Below, one piece after another: positions 10,201-19,383 of a stretch of DNA of 32,011 bases. The DNA comes from a virus. Made by a program: the position numbers and the translations under genes. Within the stretch, counting starts at the first letter, position 1. The number at the start of each line of letters is the position of its first letter. Under the pieces are notes generated by a model. The model had not been told where the DNA came from. It ran no database searches and saw nothing but the letters and a program-made list of their open reading frames with translations. The stretch lies in IMG/VR virus record IMGVR_UViG_3300013131_000148, positions 1 to 32,011 of that record; one strand, written 5' to 3'.

Positions 10201-12097
10201 TGTGGATATGGGTTTTACGCCCGATTGGTACGCAAAGTCGCTTATAGCAGGAGAAGAAGAGGTAACTCAACAATCAACAAATATTGGAAAGAACGTCATG
10301 GATGGCGTTTCTATGGGTATTAATGCCAATGCCGCCAATTTGTCTCAAACTCTTATTACAGCCCTTAGGGGAGTACTTATCACGGCGGAAGGAGCACTCG
10401 GAATTAGTAGTCCATCAAAAGTTACTGCCGAATCACTTGGTATCCCAATGGCTCAAGGTGTTGGTGCTGGATTCAAAAAGGAATTGAAAAATCAGAGCGG
10501 TGGAATGGCCAAAGACTTGAATACCGCAGTTTCCAAAATGTATACAGGGAAATACGACCAAAAGAGTGTTCAAAAGTTTTTCAAGAACTTTCTTGAAAAA
10601 AAGAAACAGGTCGAGACGCCAGCACAAGATTTTGTAAAGGCAACTATTGGGCGCATGAAGGAGATTATTGGCTCGTTGGGCAACTACATTAAGTCACAAC
10701 TTAGTTTCCGCGATGCTCAAGCAAATCTTGCCAAGTTAATTAACATGCAGCGCAAGTACGATGATGACCGCAAAAAGTCAGCCCGCGCCGTACAATATGC
10801 CGAAACGCGACGCGGACGTTCTGGAGGCGCTGAGGTAACTGGCTATGAGCAAGCAGAACTAGACCAATTACAAATTGAGTTTGAGCGAGTTTCTAGGGAC
10901 TACGCAATGGGTCGTGCATCATACATAGAACTTGTCGATGCAGAAATTGCTTTGTTTGAGGCTCGCGCTGCCGCAACGGAAATAAATGATGAAGTGATAT
11001 CTTCTCAAAACGATTTTATTGACAAATCAGTAGCGGTCGAAAATAAAAACCTTGAACTTGCGGCCGCAACTGTTGATGTTTTGGCTGCTTATCAAGATGT
11101 TCAAGAGGCATCATATGAACTATATATCAATCATAAAGAACTTGAAGGCGTTTATCAATCGCTTGCTGTCGCAACCGGAATAGCAAGCGGGAAAATCGTT
11201 GTTGGTAGTAAAGATTTGAGCACACTTGGAGAAGATGTTGGCAAACTTGGCGGGTATACGTCAACCGTTGGTGGTTATGTTTCGACACTTGGAAATAATG
11301 TCAGCGTAACTGGACAATCATTCACTACGCAGTTTTACGGACCAAACGGAATCTTTGGCACAATAACCAAAACTGGTGTCAATGTGAAAACCCTGACAGA
11401 TTCAATAGGTGCAAGTTTCACCGACATGTCTCGCGGGCTTCTTGACCCGAATAGCGAAATGTATAAGAACCTGAAGTCCTTAGGACCGGCTATTTTTAAC
11501 GCCATACAAACAGCGGCAAATGAACGGTTTGCAACATCGCCTCTTCATCTTCATATACCGGTAAACGTAACAACAAGCGTTACAGGCGGTGGTGGTAGCG
11601 CGACCGTAACAGACCCTTATAAGGCCTTGACATATGACCAATTTGCACAAAATAACAGAGCAGGAATTCAGGCTTCATTACTTAATGCATACAGGGCAAG
11701 CCTGCAAGGCGGACAGTATCAAGGGGTAAATGTAAGCGCCGCGGTTGCCGCATATGGGAGTACGCCAGGATATTTTGCCGCAGTTGACAAAGCCCTTCAG
11801 GCAGCGTACGCAAGGTATCTTGCTACAAGGGCAGTTGGTGGCCCCGTCAGCGCAATGAATCCATATCTTGTTGGTGAGCGTGGACCTGAAATGTTCGTTC
11901 CGAATACCTCTGGAACAATCGTAACTAATTCAGCACTTGAGCGATATACCCGTACGCGAACAACTGGGGCAGACAAGAATGGCGCTAGCCCATCTAATAA
12001 TATTGTCGTCACCGTCAATAACCCAGTCCCAGCAGCGGCAGAAGATTCAATTACTCGTCGCATGAAGGTCCTGGCCAACAGCGGACTGTTCGGGTGA
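7238..12097 (+). CDS. Tail tape measure protein
   Basis: A 1619-residue protein, the longest gene in the window. Residues about 95-310 match the tape measure (PhageMin_Tail/TP901) core, including TSSGLRDTDVAMDVLNASAK and MAALTRSGMTAGTAG. Hydrophobic segments at about 400-430 and 500-525 are typical, and SSPSKVTAESLGIPMAQGVG (about 1055) is the usual SPSK motif. Long helical stretches follow, and the C-terminus has GGPVSAMNPYLVGERGPEMF, common at tape measure ends. It sets tail length and helps DNA pass the membrane. The ATG has only a weak upstream site; its N-terminus is Gly/Ser/Arg-rich. Confidence 0.95.
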   Translation: MPASGTGGVPPLNVSIRITTSGARAAASAMGSVTRASGGMSRGMTAGVISARTLGDAMRMSASLMKYTVAGAFMKVGTAAVQAARNFELSFSRIRGLTGMAADSVESMKAGVLEMATATTRGPEELAEALYFVTSSGLRDTDVAMDVLNASAKASAAGLGETKTVVDAVTSAMNAYGPANLSAARATDVLVATVREGKAEADTFAPAFSKVLPVAAAFGASFEDVAAAMAALTRSGMTAGTAGIYVRQVLSQLLKPSKQASDMLAQVGTSAEQVRDNIREKGMFVALQELSTRLGGIDEGAPAFAKVFGNVRALTAMLQLVGPAAAENELVFERLQNSTGDLSVAFEAYEETIDAQFNKALAASRVALIEIGDAIKPVVTTILKIATGFAKVAKVVLDNPLGKGILTVVAGFTLLVVSMSAAMQTTSALIRLFANMTITLTGNQIMYNATTKSLYRYSGAATTAAASTHTLTVAGRTYTKMSITMAGGIKKVALALKALVAANKVMLAIVLTIAAGMAIFKFFEKASKKAKEVSEGVSKITDIMDEAVKFAKTTFAVDVSTNLDDTETANAVERIGEQIEEMSPGFVKKVKGVFENAGEESGIQYLNALMNSVFGGMTEDTKEKLLAYFMEEFNIKEEQWAEVLGFENISGDAATDAFLQSAVLAAAGAEEVFADAMTAKGGAGFINMFDQIAEETQASFDKLEPSSSKTRAAMKEYGNAIIDGVTQTEGSLQPLLLTIKQLDETGSLTANNLDNIFGNALHQLAGDLNIAKEENADFYEIFKHGDNKDALTKMIQQTTGLGTAAAAVKYQNIKNEIIAMSKTTPYLEQSAAAARILVKELGGSLEISEDIVTVNADAAESYSLLRDEIKNSIEAYAEQKNVMKQLEDVQRSLLGINLTQEESLRDVYDAFSDLRDGVADGGGFNIVTEAGRKNRKELQSAAEAVAEYANTVYAETGDAAMAGLKFQEGIMGIIANSGAKGTEAQQLLVDMGFTPDWYAKSLIAGEEEVTQQSTNIGKNVMDGVSMGINANAANLSQTLITALRGVLITAEGALGISSPSKVTAESLGIPMAQGVGAGFKKELKNQSGGMAKDLNTAVSKMYTGKYDQKSVQKFFKNFLEKKKQVETPAQDFVKATIGRMKEIIGSLGNYIKSQLSFRDAQANLAKLINMQRKYDDDRKKSARAVQYAETRRGRSGGAEVTGYEQAELDQLQIEFERVSRDYAMGRASYIELVDAEIALFEARAAATEINDEVISSQNDFIDKSVAVENKNLELAAATVDVLAAYQDVQEASYELYINHKELEGVYQSLAVATGIASGKIVVGSKDLSTLGEDVGKLGGYTSTVGGYVSTLGNNVSVTGQSFTTQFYGPNGIFGTITKTGVNVKTLTDSIGASFTDMSRGLLDPNSEMYKNLKSLGPAIFNAIQTAANERFATSPLHLHIPVNVTTSVTGGGGSATVTDPYKALTYDQFAQNNRAGIQASLLNAYRASLQGGQYQGVNVSAAVAAYGSTPGYFAAVDKALQAAYARYLATRAVGGPVSAMNPYLVGERGPEMFVPNTSGTIVTNSALERYTRTRTTGADKNGASPSNNIVVTVNNPVPAAAEDSITRRMKVLANSGLFG

Positions 12098-12102
12098 TAT
12101 AG

Positions 12103-12975
12103 ATGGCTACAGTTCTTCCAAACGTCCTTGAATGGTATGACGTAAACGGGGTCGAACTTGCCACGCATGGCTATATGTTGTCTAGCGTTGAACGTGGAAT
12201 CCCGGCGAAAAAGGGAGAGAATGTCGGGTCAGCAATCATTCATGGCCAGCAGTGGCGCGAAAAACGCCTTGATGTTCGCACTGAGACTTGGACAATTTGG
12301 ATAACCGATAATGACCCAGTAAGCGGCTCTGTTGCAAGTACGGAAGCAGGCCGTCGTTCGCAATTCAATGAAAATTACGACACGGTATTTAATTTGCTCA
12401 ATGAGATGCCAGAACTTCTCACGGTTACACATGTGCGGATAGACCCTTCAAATTCGGCCGTCTATGAGTCAAGGATTGGCTATGGCGAGGTGGTAAGTGC
12501 AATAACTGTTTCAGACCATCGCGACTTGAATCACACAGAATTTAGCGTTGACGTTCAGTTCCCTGACCCGCGTTGGTTTTCGGCAACGTCTGTTAGCGCT
12601 TCGGCTACAAGGACTGCCTCAAATGTCTCTGTCCCAATGCCGGCAACGGCAGTCGGCACTGCCCCAACCACCTATATGACAATCACCTTTACTTCAACAT
12701 CAAGCCTTGCTAATCCAAAATTGACAAACGAAACCTACCCTGACAGCCTGTCCTCTATTGGCTACACCGGAACTATCCCCACGGGACAATCAGTAATTAT
12801 TGATACCGATGCGCTGACTTTGGAGAAAAATGCCGTTAATGATATTTCTAAGTTGTATCGGGCTGGAGCACGCCAGTCATGGTTTGAGATATTCCCAATA
12901 GCCAATGATTTGACATTCTCTGCTACTGGTGGAACTGGTACTGTAACTGTTTCTTATAGGAAGGCGTATTACTGA
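12103..12975 (+). CDS. Distal tail protein-like (minor tail protein)
   Basis: A 290-residue protein directly after the tape measure gene (5-nt gap). The N-terminal part (LEWYDVNGVELATHGY... then WREKRLDVRTETWTIWI and DPRWFSA) fits the Dit/phage tail family, whose hexamer joins the tail tube to the tip. The C-terminal half is a beta-rich Thr/Ser domain, perhaps a galectin-like or carbohydrate-binding module. The stop overlaps the next ATG by one base, so the two are translationally coupled and probably assemble together at the tail tip. Confidence 0.75.
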   Translation: MATVLPNVLEWYDVNGVELATHGYMLSSVERGIPAKKGENVGSAIIHGQQWREKRLDVRTETWTIWITDNDPVSGSVASTEAGRRSQFNENYDTVFNLLNEMPELLTVTHVRIDPSNSAVYESRIGYGEVVSAITVSDHRDLNHTEFSVDVQFPDPRWFSATSVSASATRTASNVSVPMPATAVGTAPTTYMTITFTSTSSLANPKLTNETYPDSLSSIGYTGTIPTGQSVIIDTDALTLEKNAVNDISKLYRAGARQSWFEIFPIANDLTFSATGGTGTVTVSYRKAYY

Positions 12976-15900
12976 TGGCCAAAACAACCTGGGATGTTTG
13001 GGTTGTTCTTGCAAATGACCCAAGTCAAACCATCGCGTATGTCCCGCGCTGGAAAAGCATTCAGTTTTCAGACCAACTCAATGATGTTGGTTCCGCAACA
13101 CTTGAGCACGATTTTTCAGACCCTTTCTTTGCCGCCTTTCAGGTAGATAGGGGGGACTCTCTTTTGGAGGGTCCGTACGCCCTTCAGATTCGCCGTGATG
13201 GCAGTCCAGTTTTTACCTTCTTCATTGAGGATGTTCAGGTAGATAGAGCCGGGACTAGCCAGCCACTGACAATTGGTGGGCGAGGTATTGGCTGTGCTCT
13301 TGAGTGGGGAATCGTTCTGCCAGAAGACTTCAGCAATCAGGCTCGCGCCACCGCGGGTACAACACAGCGCCCCAAATTCTTTGACCGCCTATTCCCTGGT
13401 TATGCATACAACGTCCGCGTGGCCACAACTGCAAATCTTTCGGCCAACTACGCGATAGGTCCACAGTCAGACCAGGCTGGTGCGGGTGCTCGACTCACGG
13501 CCACATCAAACGGTTCAATCAATAACTCTGGTATTGATGGTGTCACCGACCTTGTCGTTGGCGACAATGTTCTCGTTAAGAATCAATCCAATGCTGCCCA
13601 TAACGGTATTTATTGGATTGTCACAGTGGGCGGAGCATCAACACCTTGGGTTGTGCAACGCACTGCTCGTGCTGACGGAAGCCCAATTTCCGACCTAGAA
13701 GTGGGCAACGCAGCCTTTGTCAATGAAGGCACGGTAAATGGATATACATCTTGGTCAATTGCATCAAATGGTGGCCTTTCACAGTCAAACCAAGTTGGTT
13801 CAGTAAGCATCGTATGGACTCAGGTTTCAGTTGGTTCATTTACTGGAATTTCTGCATTTTATATTCTCTTCAAAGAAGCCGACACTGGCTACGAGTACTC
13901 AACCAAAAAAGACACTTTTGGAACCGTCAAAACGCTCTACGGTCGCGGCGGCACAGGATATGCAGTTGACTGGCCGCTAGCGCTCGACAACACATTGAAT
14001 ACCTCCCTTGGCAAAACAGATTCAAAAGGTCGTGTTGTTCGGGATGGTGGCAATTTCAACATTGCTGTTGGCAGAACTGTATTAGACGTTTTGAACGAGG
14101 TGTCAAGCAATACCGGCGTTGACTGGCATGTTGGGCCAACCGGAGTCATCAGTATTGCTGTGCGACCATTCGTAACCGACACTGTTGTTTTTAGTGTGCC
14201 ATTCGGAAGCGACAAAACGTCTGGTTCTGCTGCACTTCTTTTCAGTTTGCCAATGTTGGAAAATGTTGAAACGCGAACATCTGTAACCGATTTGCGAACC
14301 GTTGTTTATGGTTCTGATGGATTCAATCTAGATAGGCAAATTTCTGACCGTACTGGTACATATGGTTTCCGTGAATTATTCATTGAAAATTCGGGAGATG
14401 ATGCTCCCGCTGTTGCCAACATAACAGCCTCTGCTGTTCGTCAGGTACGTGACGGAAAACTTCAGATAACAACTTCATTTGCCGAGCGCGACGGAATGAC
14501 TGCCTGGAATGATTTTGACATAGGCGACAAGGTTCTTGTGGAGATTGACACGGGAACATTTAGTGAGCGCATCATTAGCGCCATTGGCGCATCGGTAGAC
14601 GAAAACGGCGGCGAGACAATCGAGGTTACGTTCGGTGATGTATTTCAAGACATCGCAAGCAATCTAAAATACGCGGCCAACTATGGGCGACTTGGAGCAG
14701 CAGAAATACCAACATTTACCCTGCGCGGCACATCATCTAAACCATCTAAGGCAACCGGAACATCAGTTGGCGCAGAAGTACAAGGCTTAAGCAACAGGGT
14801 TGTTGTCAATTGGGAATCGCCGGACAACTCAAGTGCTGCCCAGTATGAAGCAATTGTATACCGCGAACAGCAAAACAGTGTCGGAGTTACTATTGCATAT
14901 CCAATCACAAATATTTATCGCGATGGCAACATTGCATACTGTACGGTCAGCGCTTCACACGGATTTAGCGATGGAGACTGGGTAAACATTTATGACACGA
15001 CAGACGACTATTTTGACCGCATAACTGTCTTTTTAACGAGCGCTTCTGGTGCTTCATTTACCTTTGATGATGTTGGGCCCGATATTCCATCTGGAACATA
15101 TACATCAGGTGACGTTGTTCGTGTGGTGGAACGCCATTCAACGGTTGTCCCAAGCAATAGAACATCTGCCGGATTTGAAAACCTTGGCGCTCCTGGTCGC
15201 GAGTACAACTTCACCATATTGCCATTTACCTCAAATGGACAGGCTGGCATACCATCAGACCCGTTCCCATTCACCGCATCGGCAAGTGCACAAATTGTGC
15301 TTAATGGAGCGATTCGCTCCAATAACTATGTCACAAATACAAGCGGTTGGACAATCGAGGCTGATGGCAATGCAGAACTTAATCAGGTAACAATACGAAA
15401 CGGCGCATGGGTGCAAGGCACTCTTACGGCACCGACGCTACAAACCGCAACGACTAATCCAAGGATTATCGTCAACTCAAGCGGTCTTTATGCCTACAAC
15501 AACGCTGGCGATATTGTAACTTCAGTTTCGGCTTCTACTGGCGCGCTTTTTTCTTCTTCCGCTTCTATTTCTGGGAACATAACCGGTGGAACTATTGATA
15601 TTGGTGGTAATGATGCAACATCGTTCCATGTTGACGCTGATGGAAATATTTGGCTTGGAGCAGCAACATTTGCATCCGCGCCATTCAGGGTTACGAGTGC
15701 TGGCGCACTTACGGTAACTAGCGCAACAATAACCGGTTATGTCGCCAGTGGCGGCGCAGCAGCCGATGTCAATAATAATGCGACCGAAATCAACGGTGGC
15801 AAAATTTCCGCCAACACCATCAACGCCAATAGAATTACAACCGGAACGCTGAGCGCTAGTCAGATTTCAACTGGGACATTAAGTGCCAATTTTATTTCTG

Positions 15901-16739
15901 GCGGAACAATTTCTGCTTCCGAATTCAATATCAATAGTGGAACATTCAGAGTATTTAGTGACGGTTCAATGGTTGCAACAAGTGCAAACGTTACCGGCAC
16001 GGTAACAACCTCAAACTTGACCGCAACTGGCGGCTCAATCGGAGGTTGGACTGTCAATGGAAGCAGTGACTTAAGAAATGGAAGTGGAACAACAATTCTG
16101 CGTGCAAATGGAACAATTGACATTGGCGGAGACCTCAATTCGAGCGGAGTAGTTTCTGCCGCCAGCAGGGTCACAACTTCTGGATATATGGAAGCGGCAA
16201 ACTATTTTCAAGGAAATTCGTATGCAACGGCCTTTTACGCACCAAACGGAACAATATCGGCAGGCAATGAGGTCGTTGCAGGTTCGGTTGTGAGAGGAAC
16301 ATATTTTGTTGGCTCAGGAACCGTTCAGGACAGTGGAACTGATGTTGTTAGGAGAAACGATGGATATTATCTTAAGAAAACATCACTGCGTGAATATAAA
16401 GAAGATATTCTTTCAGTTACTGGCGCATTGGATTTAATTGACGCTCTTACGCCCCGTACTTTTAAATGGAAACCACGCGAGACAGACCCGGATAATATTC
16501 ACACAACCCAAATCAAGCGTGTTTATAAAAATTATGGATTTATTGTTGAGGAAGTTCAGGAAGTTTCTAACGAACTTGTTCATTGGGACTTCTTTGACAC
16601 AGAAGACGGTCAATTGCTTAAGCCCAGTATGTGGAAAACCGATGACTTTATTGCCATAGGGATTCAAGGGATAAAAGAACTCAAGGTTCAAATTGAGGCG
16701 TTAGAGACGCGCCTTTCTCTGCTAGAATCGGCCACATGA
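12975..16739 (+). CDS. Tail tip/fibre protein with C-terminal S74-type intramolecular chaperone
   Basis: A 1254-residue multidomain protein. The N-terminal part resembles tail-associated proteins that bind the Dit ring (WKSIQFSDQLNDVGSATLEH). Residues about 170-285 form a module seen in phage fibres (VGDNVLVKNQSNAAHNGIYW). A fibronectin-III-like region follows at about 600-770. Beta-repeat fibre sequence (GTLSASQISTGTLSANFISG) covers about 850-1100. The last 120 residues carry the peptidase S74 pattern: SLREYKEDI, then TPRTFKWKPRE, YGFIVEEVQEV and a coiled end IKELKVQIEALETRL. Such domains trimerise the fibre and cut themselves off. It is the likely receptor-binding protein. Confidence 0.88.
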   Translation: MAKTTWDVWVVLANDPSQTIAYVPRWKSIQFSDQLNDVGSATLEHDFSDPFFAAFQVDRGDSLLEGPYALQIRRDGSPVFTFFIEDVQVDRAGTSQPLTIGGRGIGCALEWGIVLPEDFSNQARATAGTTQRPKFFDRLFPGYAYNVRVATTANLSANYAIGPQSDQAGAGARLTATSNGSINNSGIDGVTDLVVGDNVLVKNQSNAAHNGIYWIVTVGGASTPWVVQRTARADGSPISDLEVGNAAFVNEGTVNGYTSWSIASNGGLSQSNQVGSVSIVWTQVSVGSFTGISAFYILFKEADTGYEYSTKKDTFGTVKTLYGRGGTGYAVDWPLALDNTLNTSLGKTDSKGRVVRDGGNFNIAVGRTVLDVLNEVSSNTGVDWHVGPTGVISIAVRPFVTDTVVFSVPFGSDKTSGSAALLFSLPMLENVETRTSVTDLRTVVYGSDGFNLDRQISDRTGTYGFRELFIENSGDDAPAVANITASAVRQVRDGKLQITTSFAERDGMTAWNDFDIGDKVLVEIDTGTFSERIISAIGASVDENGGETIEVTFGDVFQDIASNLKYAANYGRLGAAEIPTFTLRGTSSKPSKATGTSVGAEVQGLSNRVVVNWESPDNSSAAQYEAIVYREQQNSVGVTIAYPITNIYRDGNIAYCTVSASHGFSDGDWVNIYDTTDDYFDRITVFLTSASGASFTFDDVGPDIPSGTYTSGDVVRVVERHSTVVPSNRTSAGFENLGAPGREYNFTILPFTSNGQAGIPSDPFPFTASASAQIVLNGAIRSNNYVTNTSGWTIEADGNAELNQVTIRNGAWVQGTLTAPTLQTATTNPRIIVNSSGLYAYNNAGDIVTSVSASTGALFSSSASISGNITGGTIDIGGNDATSFHVDADGNIWLGAATFASAPFRVTSAGALTVTSATITGYVASGGAAADVNNNATEINGGKISANTINANRITTGTLSASQISTGTLSANFISGGTISASEFNINSGTFRVFSDGSMVATSANVTGTVTTSNLTATGGSIGGWTVNGSSDLRNGSGTTILRANGTIDIGGDLNSSGVVSAASRVTTSGYMEAANYFQGNSYATAFYAPNGTISAGNEVVAGSVVRGTYFVGSGTVQDSGTDVVRRNDGYYLKKTSLREYKEDILSVTGALDLIDALTPRTFKWKPRETDPDNIHTTQIKRVYKNYGFIVEEVQEVSNELVHWDFFDTEDGQLLKPSMWKTDDFIAIGIQGIKELKVQIEALETRLSLLESAT

Positions 16740-16894
16740 CAAAAGAACGAATCCAGCCCGATGCAAATATAGTTATTGCCGAATTGGCCCTTCAGGTGGC
16801 CAATTTAACTCGTGAAAACGCAATCCTGAAGGCCACCATTCAAGCCATGCAAAGCAGCGAAAAAGTCACTGATGGTGAAGAGTTGCAAAACTAA
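16736..16894 (+). CDS. Small coiled-coil protein
   Basis: A 52-residue protein whose ATG overlaps the stop of the fibre gene (ATGA). The middle, NIVIAELALQVANLTRENAI, has heptad spacing of hydrophobic residues typical of a short coiled coil, followed by an acidic tail. Its coupling to the fibre gene suggests a fibre-associated or chaperone role, but similar small proteins next to tail fibres have no assigned function. The replication-region promoter starts inside its 3' end. Confidence 0.6.
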   Translation: MTKERIQPDANIVIAELALQVANLTRENAILKATIQAMQSSEKVTDGEELQN

Positions 16895-16911
16895 TACCCC
16901 GTCTGTATAGT
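16883..16911 (+). promoter_or_regulatory. Sigma-70-type promoter of the early/replication region
   Basis: TTGCAA (16883-16888), a 17-nt spacer, then TATAGT (16906-16911). It sits at the boundary between the tail genes and the replication genes, about 41 nt before the ATG at 16953. The same -35 and spacer length recur at 31954-31982. Confidence 0.7.
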
Positions 16912-16952
16912 GTCAGTAACCAAATAAACCCACAAATAAGTTAGGAGGGCGT

Positions 16953-17819
16953 ATGCCCATAAACTTTGACGATTACATCTCCACCTCACTAAGGTGGTCA
17001 ATGTTCAAGGCAGATTGGCCTGATGCCACTGTCGAATTCACGGAAGGCACTGCCGCTGATGCTGGCGTCCCTGCGTCGTTCAGCAAGAAAGACGAAAAAG
17101 TCTGCATTGCTACGGTGACGCGCTTTAAGGGAGACACTCCATTCATCGGCTACAAATCTGTGTCTGATGCAAAGGGCCGTGACACTGATTCGTGGAATGT
17201 ACTTTGCTCTAAGGCAATGGGGCGCGCGCTTAAGAAGGCTGGAAGCCCAGACAACATGAATGACCTTAAGGTGCTGATGCGCTTCCGCGAAGCAATTGGC
17301 ACAGCCAAAAAGGTTGAGTCAAAAAACGCGCCCGCGCTTATTGAGACGAAAGGCGCTCAGTCACAGCCCGCATCTGTTGTCGGTGGTCAGACGCTAACCC
17401 AGCCAACTCTGCCGATTGAGTCAAAAGAACAGCCCGTAAAGCAGATGTTTGACTGGCGTTCAGCAACTGAACGTGATGAGGCTCATCGCCTGTTTAAGCA
17501 GACATGCTCGGAACTGTCGCCGGAGGAATTGGAGACCTTGCGCGAGTCGCATGACAAGTTGAACAACCGTCAATGGCCAATGGCTAAGGCTGAGTTGAAC
17601 ACCCTCATCATCACACTGGAAGGCATCCGCGCCACTCGCAAGACGAGTGGAAATGTTGACATCATGGCGGTCAAGTCAATGTACGAATTCTCGTCGCCAC
17701 ATATCCAAGAGATTGTGCGTAAAGAACTTGGTTTGCCAGAAACATGGCCAGCAGAAGTCAGTGAGGCTGAATATGACCGCATCGTGGAGATTTTTGAGGC
17801 CGCTTCAGAGGCAGAGTGA
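16953..17819 (+). CDS. Putative phage recombination/ssDNA-associated protein
   Basis: A 288-residue protein opening the replication operon behind a strong ribosome-binding site (TAGGAGGGCG). The N-terminal 115 residues (MPINFDDYISTSLRWSMFK..., WNVLCSKAMGRALKKAG) resemble an actinophage family found beside replication genes and loosely reminiscent of Erf/annealing-type proteins, where the substrate-like phrase LCSKAMGRAL is conserved. A Pro/Gln-rich linker (about 130-165) leads to a helical C-terminal domain. The name is a weak guess from position and pattern; no catalytic motif is visible. Confidence 0.5.
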   Translation: MPINFDDYISTSLRWSMFKADWPDATVEFTEGTAADAGVPASFSKKDEKVCIATVTRFKGDTPFIGYKSVSDAKGRDTDSWNVLCSKAMGRALKKAGSPDNMNDLKVLMRFREAIGTAKKVESKNAPALIETKGAQSQPASVVGGQTLTQPTLPIESKEQPVKQMFDWRSATERDEAHRLFKQTCSELSPEELETLRESHDKLNNRQWPMAKAELNTLIITLEGIRATRKTSGNVDIMAVKSMYEFSSPHIQEIVRKELGLPETWPAEVSEAEYDRIVEIFEAASEAE

Positions 17820-17839
17820 CCACGTACACAGAGGGCAAC

Positions 17840-18178
17840 ATGCCTGACCAATTCATTACGAAGATTGTTGGTGTTTCATTTACACCAAACTATCCAACAA
17901 ACATTTACCTGTTGGCTGAGGAATTAGCCCTTGGGGATGTTATTTGTGACTTGGTCCGCGAGCCAGACAACGAGCATGACTCAAACGCGATTCGCGTGGA
18001 TGTCCATGGCAAAACGCTTGGACATATTCCACGCTTGATATCTATGGTCATAGCACCAAAGATGGATAGTGGTCAGTGCTGGAGAGCGGCACTTCACGCA
18101 ATCCTTGTATCAAGTCAAAACTTCAATCAACCAGGACTAAAAATTAACGTATGGAGACAAGAAAATGCAAATGTTTGA
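17840..18178 (+). CDS. Stand-alone HIRAN-domain protein
   Basis: About 112 residues, nearly all one HIRAN domain: KIVGVSF, then a small helix, LVREPDNEHDSNAIRVDV and GKTLGHIPRLIS. HIRAN domains recognise DNA 3' ends or damaged/stalled-fork DNA and are usually fused to SNF2 helicases such as HLTF/Rad5. Here it is separate, while the SNF2 gene lies 14 kb upstream. The ATG at 17840 has GAGGG 4 nt upstream; a GTG at 17816 overlapping the previous stop is an alternative that adds 8 residues. It overlaps the next gene by 14 nt. Confidence 0.8.
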   Translation: MPDQFITKIVGVSFTPNYPTNIYLLAEELALGDVICDLVREPDNEHDSNAIRVDVHGKTLGHIPRLISMVIAPKMDSGQCWRAALHAILVSSQNFNQPGLKINVWRQENANV

Positions 18179-18716
18179 TGCCGTAAAAGATGCTGACATG
18201 ATTTTGAAAGAAAATATTGGCAAGACCGTAGAACGGCTAGAAAATGAAGCAGAAGAATTCAGCGAGTCCGAGGCTTTTAACGCTCTGGTGGCTCTTTCGG
18301 ACCTAAAGGCAACCGTACGAGAATTTGAGATTCGTATCAATGTCCTACTCACAACATGGATGCGCATCAACGGTGAGAAGGTTCTTGAGTTTGGTGACAT
18401 GACTGCTGAGCGCAAGTTTTCTGCTACTCGTAAGAACTGGCAGCACGGAACGCTGTTGGAGGCCGTAATCAATAAGTCTCTTTCGCAAGAATCAACTGTG
18501 GTGGTTGACCCAGCAAGTGGTGAGGTGATTGACCTAACCACGATTGCAAGGCCAATCATTGACGCCGTAGTGGAGAATGTGACCAAGGCAGCCCGTATTG
18601 GTGACTGGCGTGTAACCGCGCTTAGGTCAATGCTGCCGGGTATGGACCCAGATAACTTTTGTGAAGTCGAGAAGGCAGAGCGAGTATCCATCAGGAAGAG
18701 GAACAATGGCAATTAA
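18165..18716 (+). CDS. Conserved phage protein of unknown function
   Basis: A 183-residue, mostly helical protein with a charged N-terminal half (NIGKTVERLENEAEEFSESEAF) and a segment RNWQHGTLLEAVINKSL. The C-terminal region (GEVIDLTTIARPIIDAVV, then RIGDWRVTALRSMLPGMDPDNFCEVE) resembles actinophage proteins encoded among replication genes. No enzyme motif is seen. It is sandwiched with overlaps between the HIRAN gene and the replication-initiator-like gene, so a role in DNA replication or repair is inferred from neighbours only. Confidence 0.65.
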   Translation: MQMFDAVKDADMILKENIGKTVERLENEAEEFSESEAFNALVALSDLKATVREFEIRINVLLTTWMRINGEKVLEFGDMTAERKFSATRKNWQHGTLLEAVINKSLSQESTVVVDPASGEVIDLTTIARPIIDAVVENVTKAARIGDWRVTALRSMLPGMDPDNFCEVEKAERVSIRKRNNGN

Positions 18717-19383
18717 AATCTTGGATTGGGTTTTTGAAAACTCAAAAGCCCAAGGCATCGAGCGACTCATCCTGCTGGTTATTGCAGACCACTGCAATGC
18801 TGATGGAGAAAACGCATTTCCGCGCGTAAGCGTGATTGCGCGACGAGCAAACGTATCCGAGCGCACTGTGCGACGCAGAATCAACGACCTCGTCGCATTG
18901 GGCGAATTAAAGGTGGTGCAAAGAGAAGGGCGCTCAAGTATTTACAAGATTGTCGTTCCTGGTCTTGATAACGGCCAAGAATCTCCTGAGCCAGAGCAGG
19001 AAGAACCGAAGCCAAAAAACAAGAAGGCAACTCGTGAGCGAAACCCAATCTGGGATGCACTACTCAACTCATGCGATGTTAACCCCGACAAGGTGAACTC
19101 TTCTGAAAAGACACGATACGGCAAACTCGTTAAAGTCCTAAAAGAAATCGATGCGACACCAGAAGAAATTTTTGCGCGCGCAGCAACATACCGCTATAAG
19201 TTTCCAAAAGCCACACTTACGCCAACTGCGTTAGTTAATCGTTGGTCTGAGTGTGACCCATCGCGTGTGGAAATGAATGGGCTAAAGAATGTTGTGCCGC
19301 AAGGATGGAATGCAATCAAGGCTGCACGCGAACAGCGCGAGGTGTCAACAACCAAAGCAAAGGGAGAATTGAATGTCGGATAA
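18706..19383 (+). CDS. Winged-helix replication protein (DnaD/helix-turn-helix type)
   Basis: A 225-residue protein. Residues about 1-85 form a winged helix-turn-helix of the phage replication type: IERLILLVIADHCNADGENAFP, then VSVIARRANVSERTVRRRIN as the recognition helix and LVALGELKVVQREGRSSIY as the wing. An acidic Pro/Lys linker is followed by a helical C-terminal part (GKLVKVLKEIDATPEEIFARA). Such proteins bind the phage origin and recruit helicase-loading factors. The ATG at 18706 is chosen because it begins the domain exactly and follows AAGAGGAA; an upstream in-frame codon at 18661 would add 15 poorly fitting residues. Confidence 0.8.
   Translation: MAIKILDWVFENSKAQGIERLILLVIADHCNADGENAFPRVSVIARRANVSERTVRRRINDLVALGELKVVQREGRSSIYKIVVPGLDNGQESPEPEQEEPKPKNKKATRERNPIWDALLNSCDVNPDKVNSSEKTRYGKLVKVLKEIDATPEEIFARAATYRYKFPKATLTPTALVNRWSECDPSRVEMNGLKNVVPQGWNAIKAAREQREVSTTKAKGELNVG

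Noticed and set aside
18137-18712. Minus-strand 191-codon open frame
   Set aside because: Antisense to a coupled gene in the replication operon; its Ser/Arg-rich translation is typical of a shadow frame.
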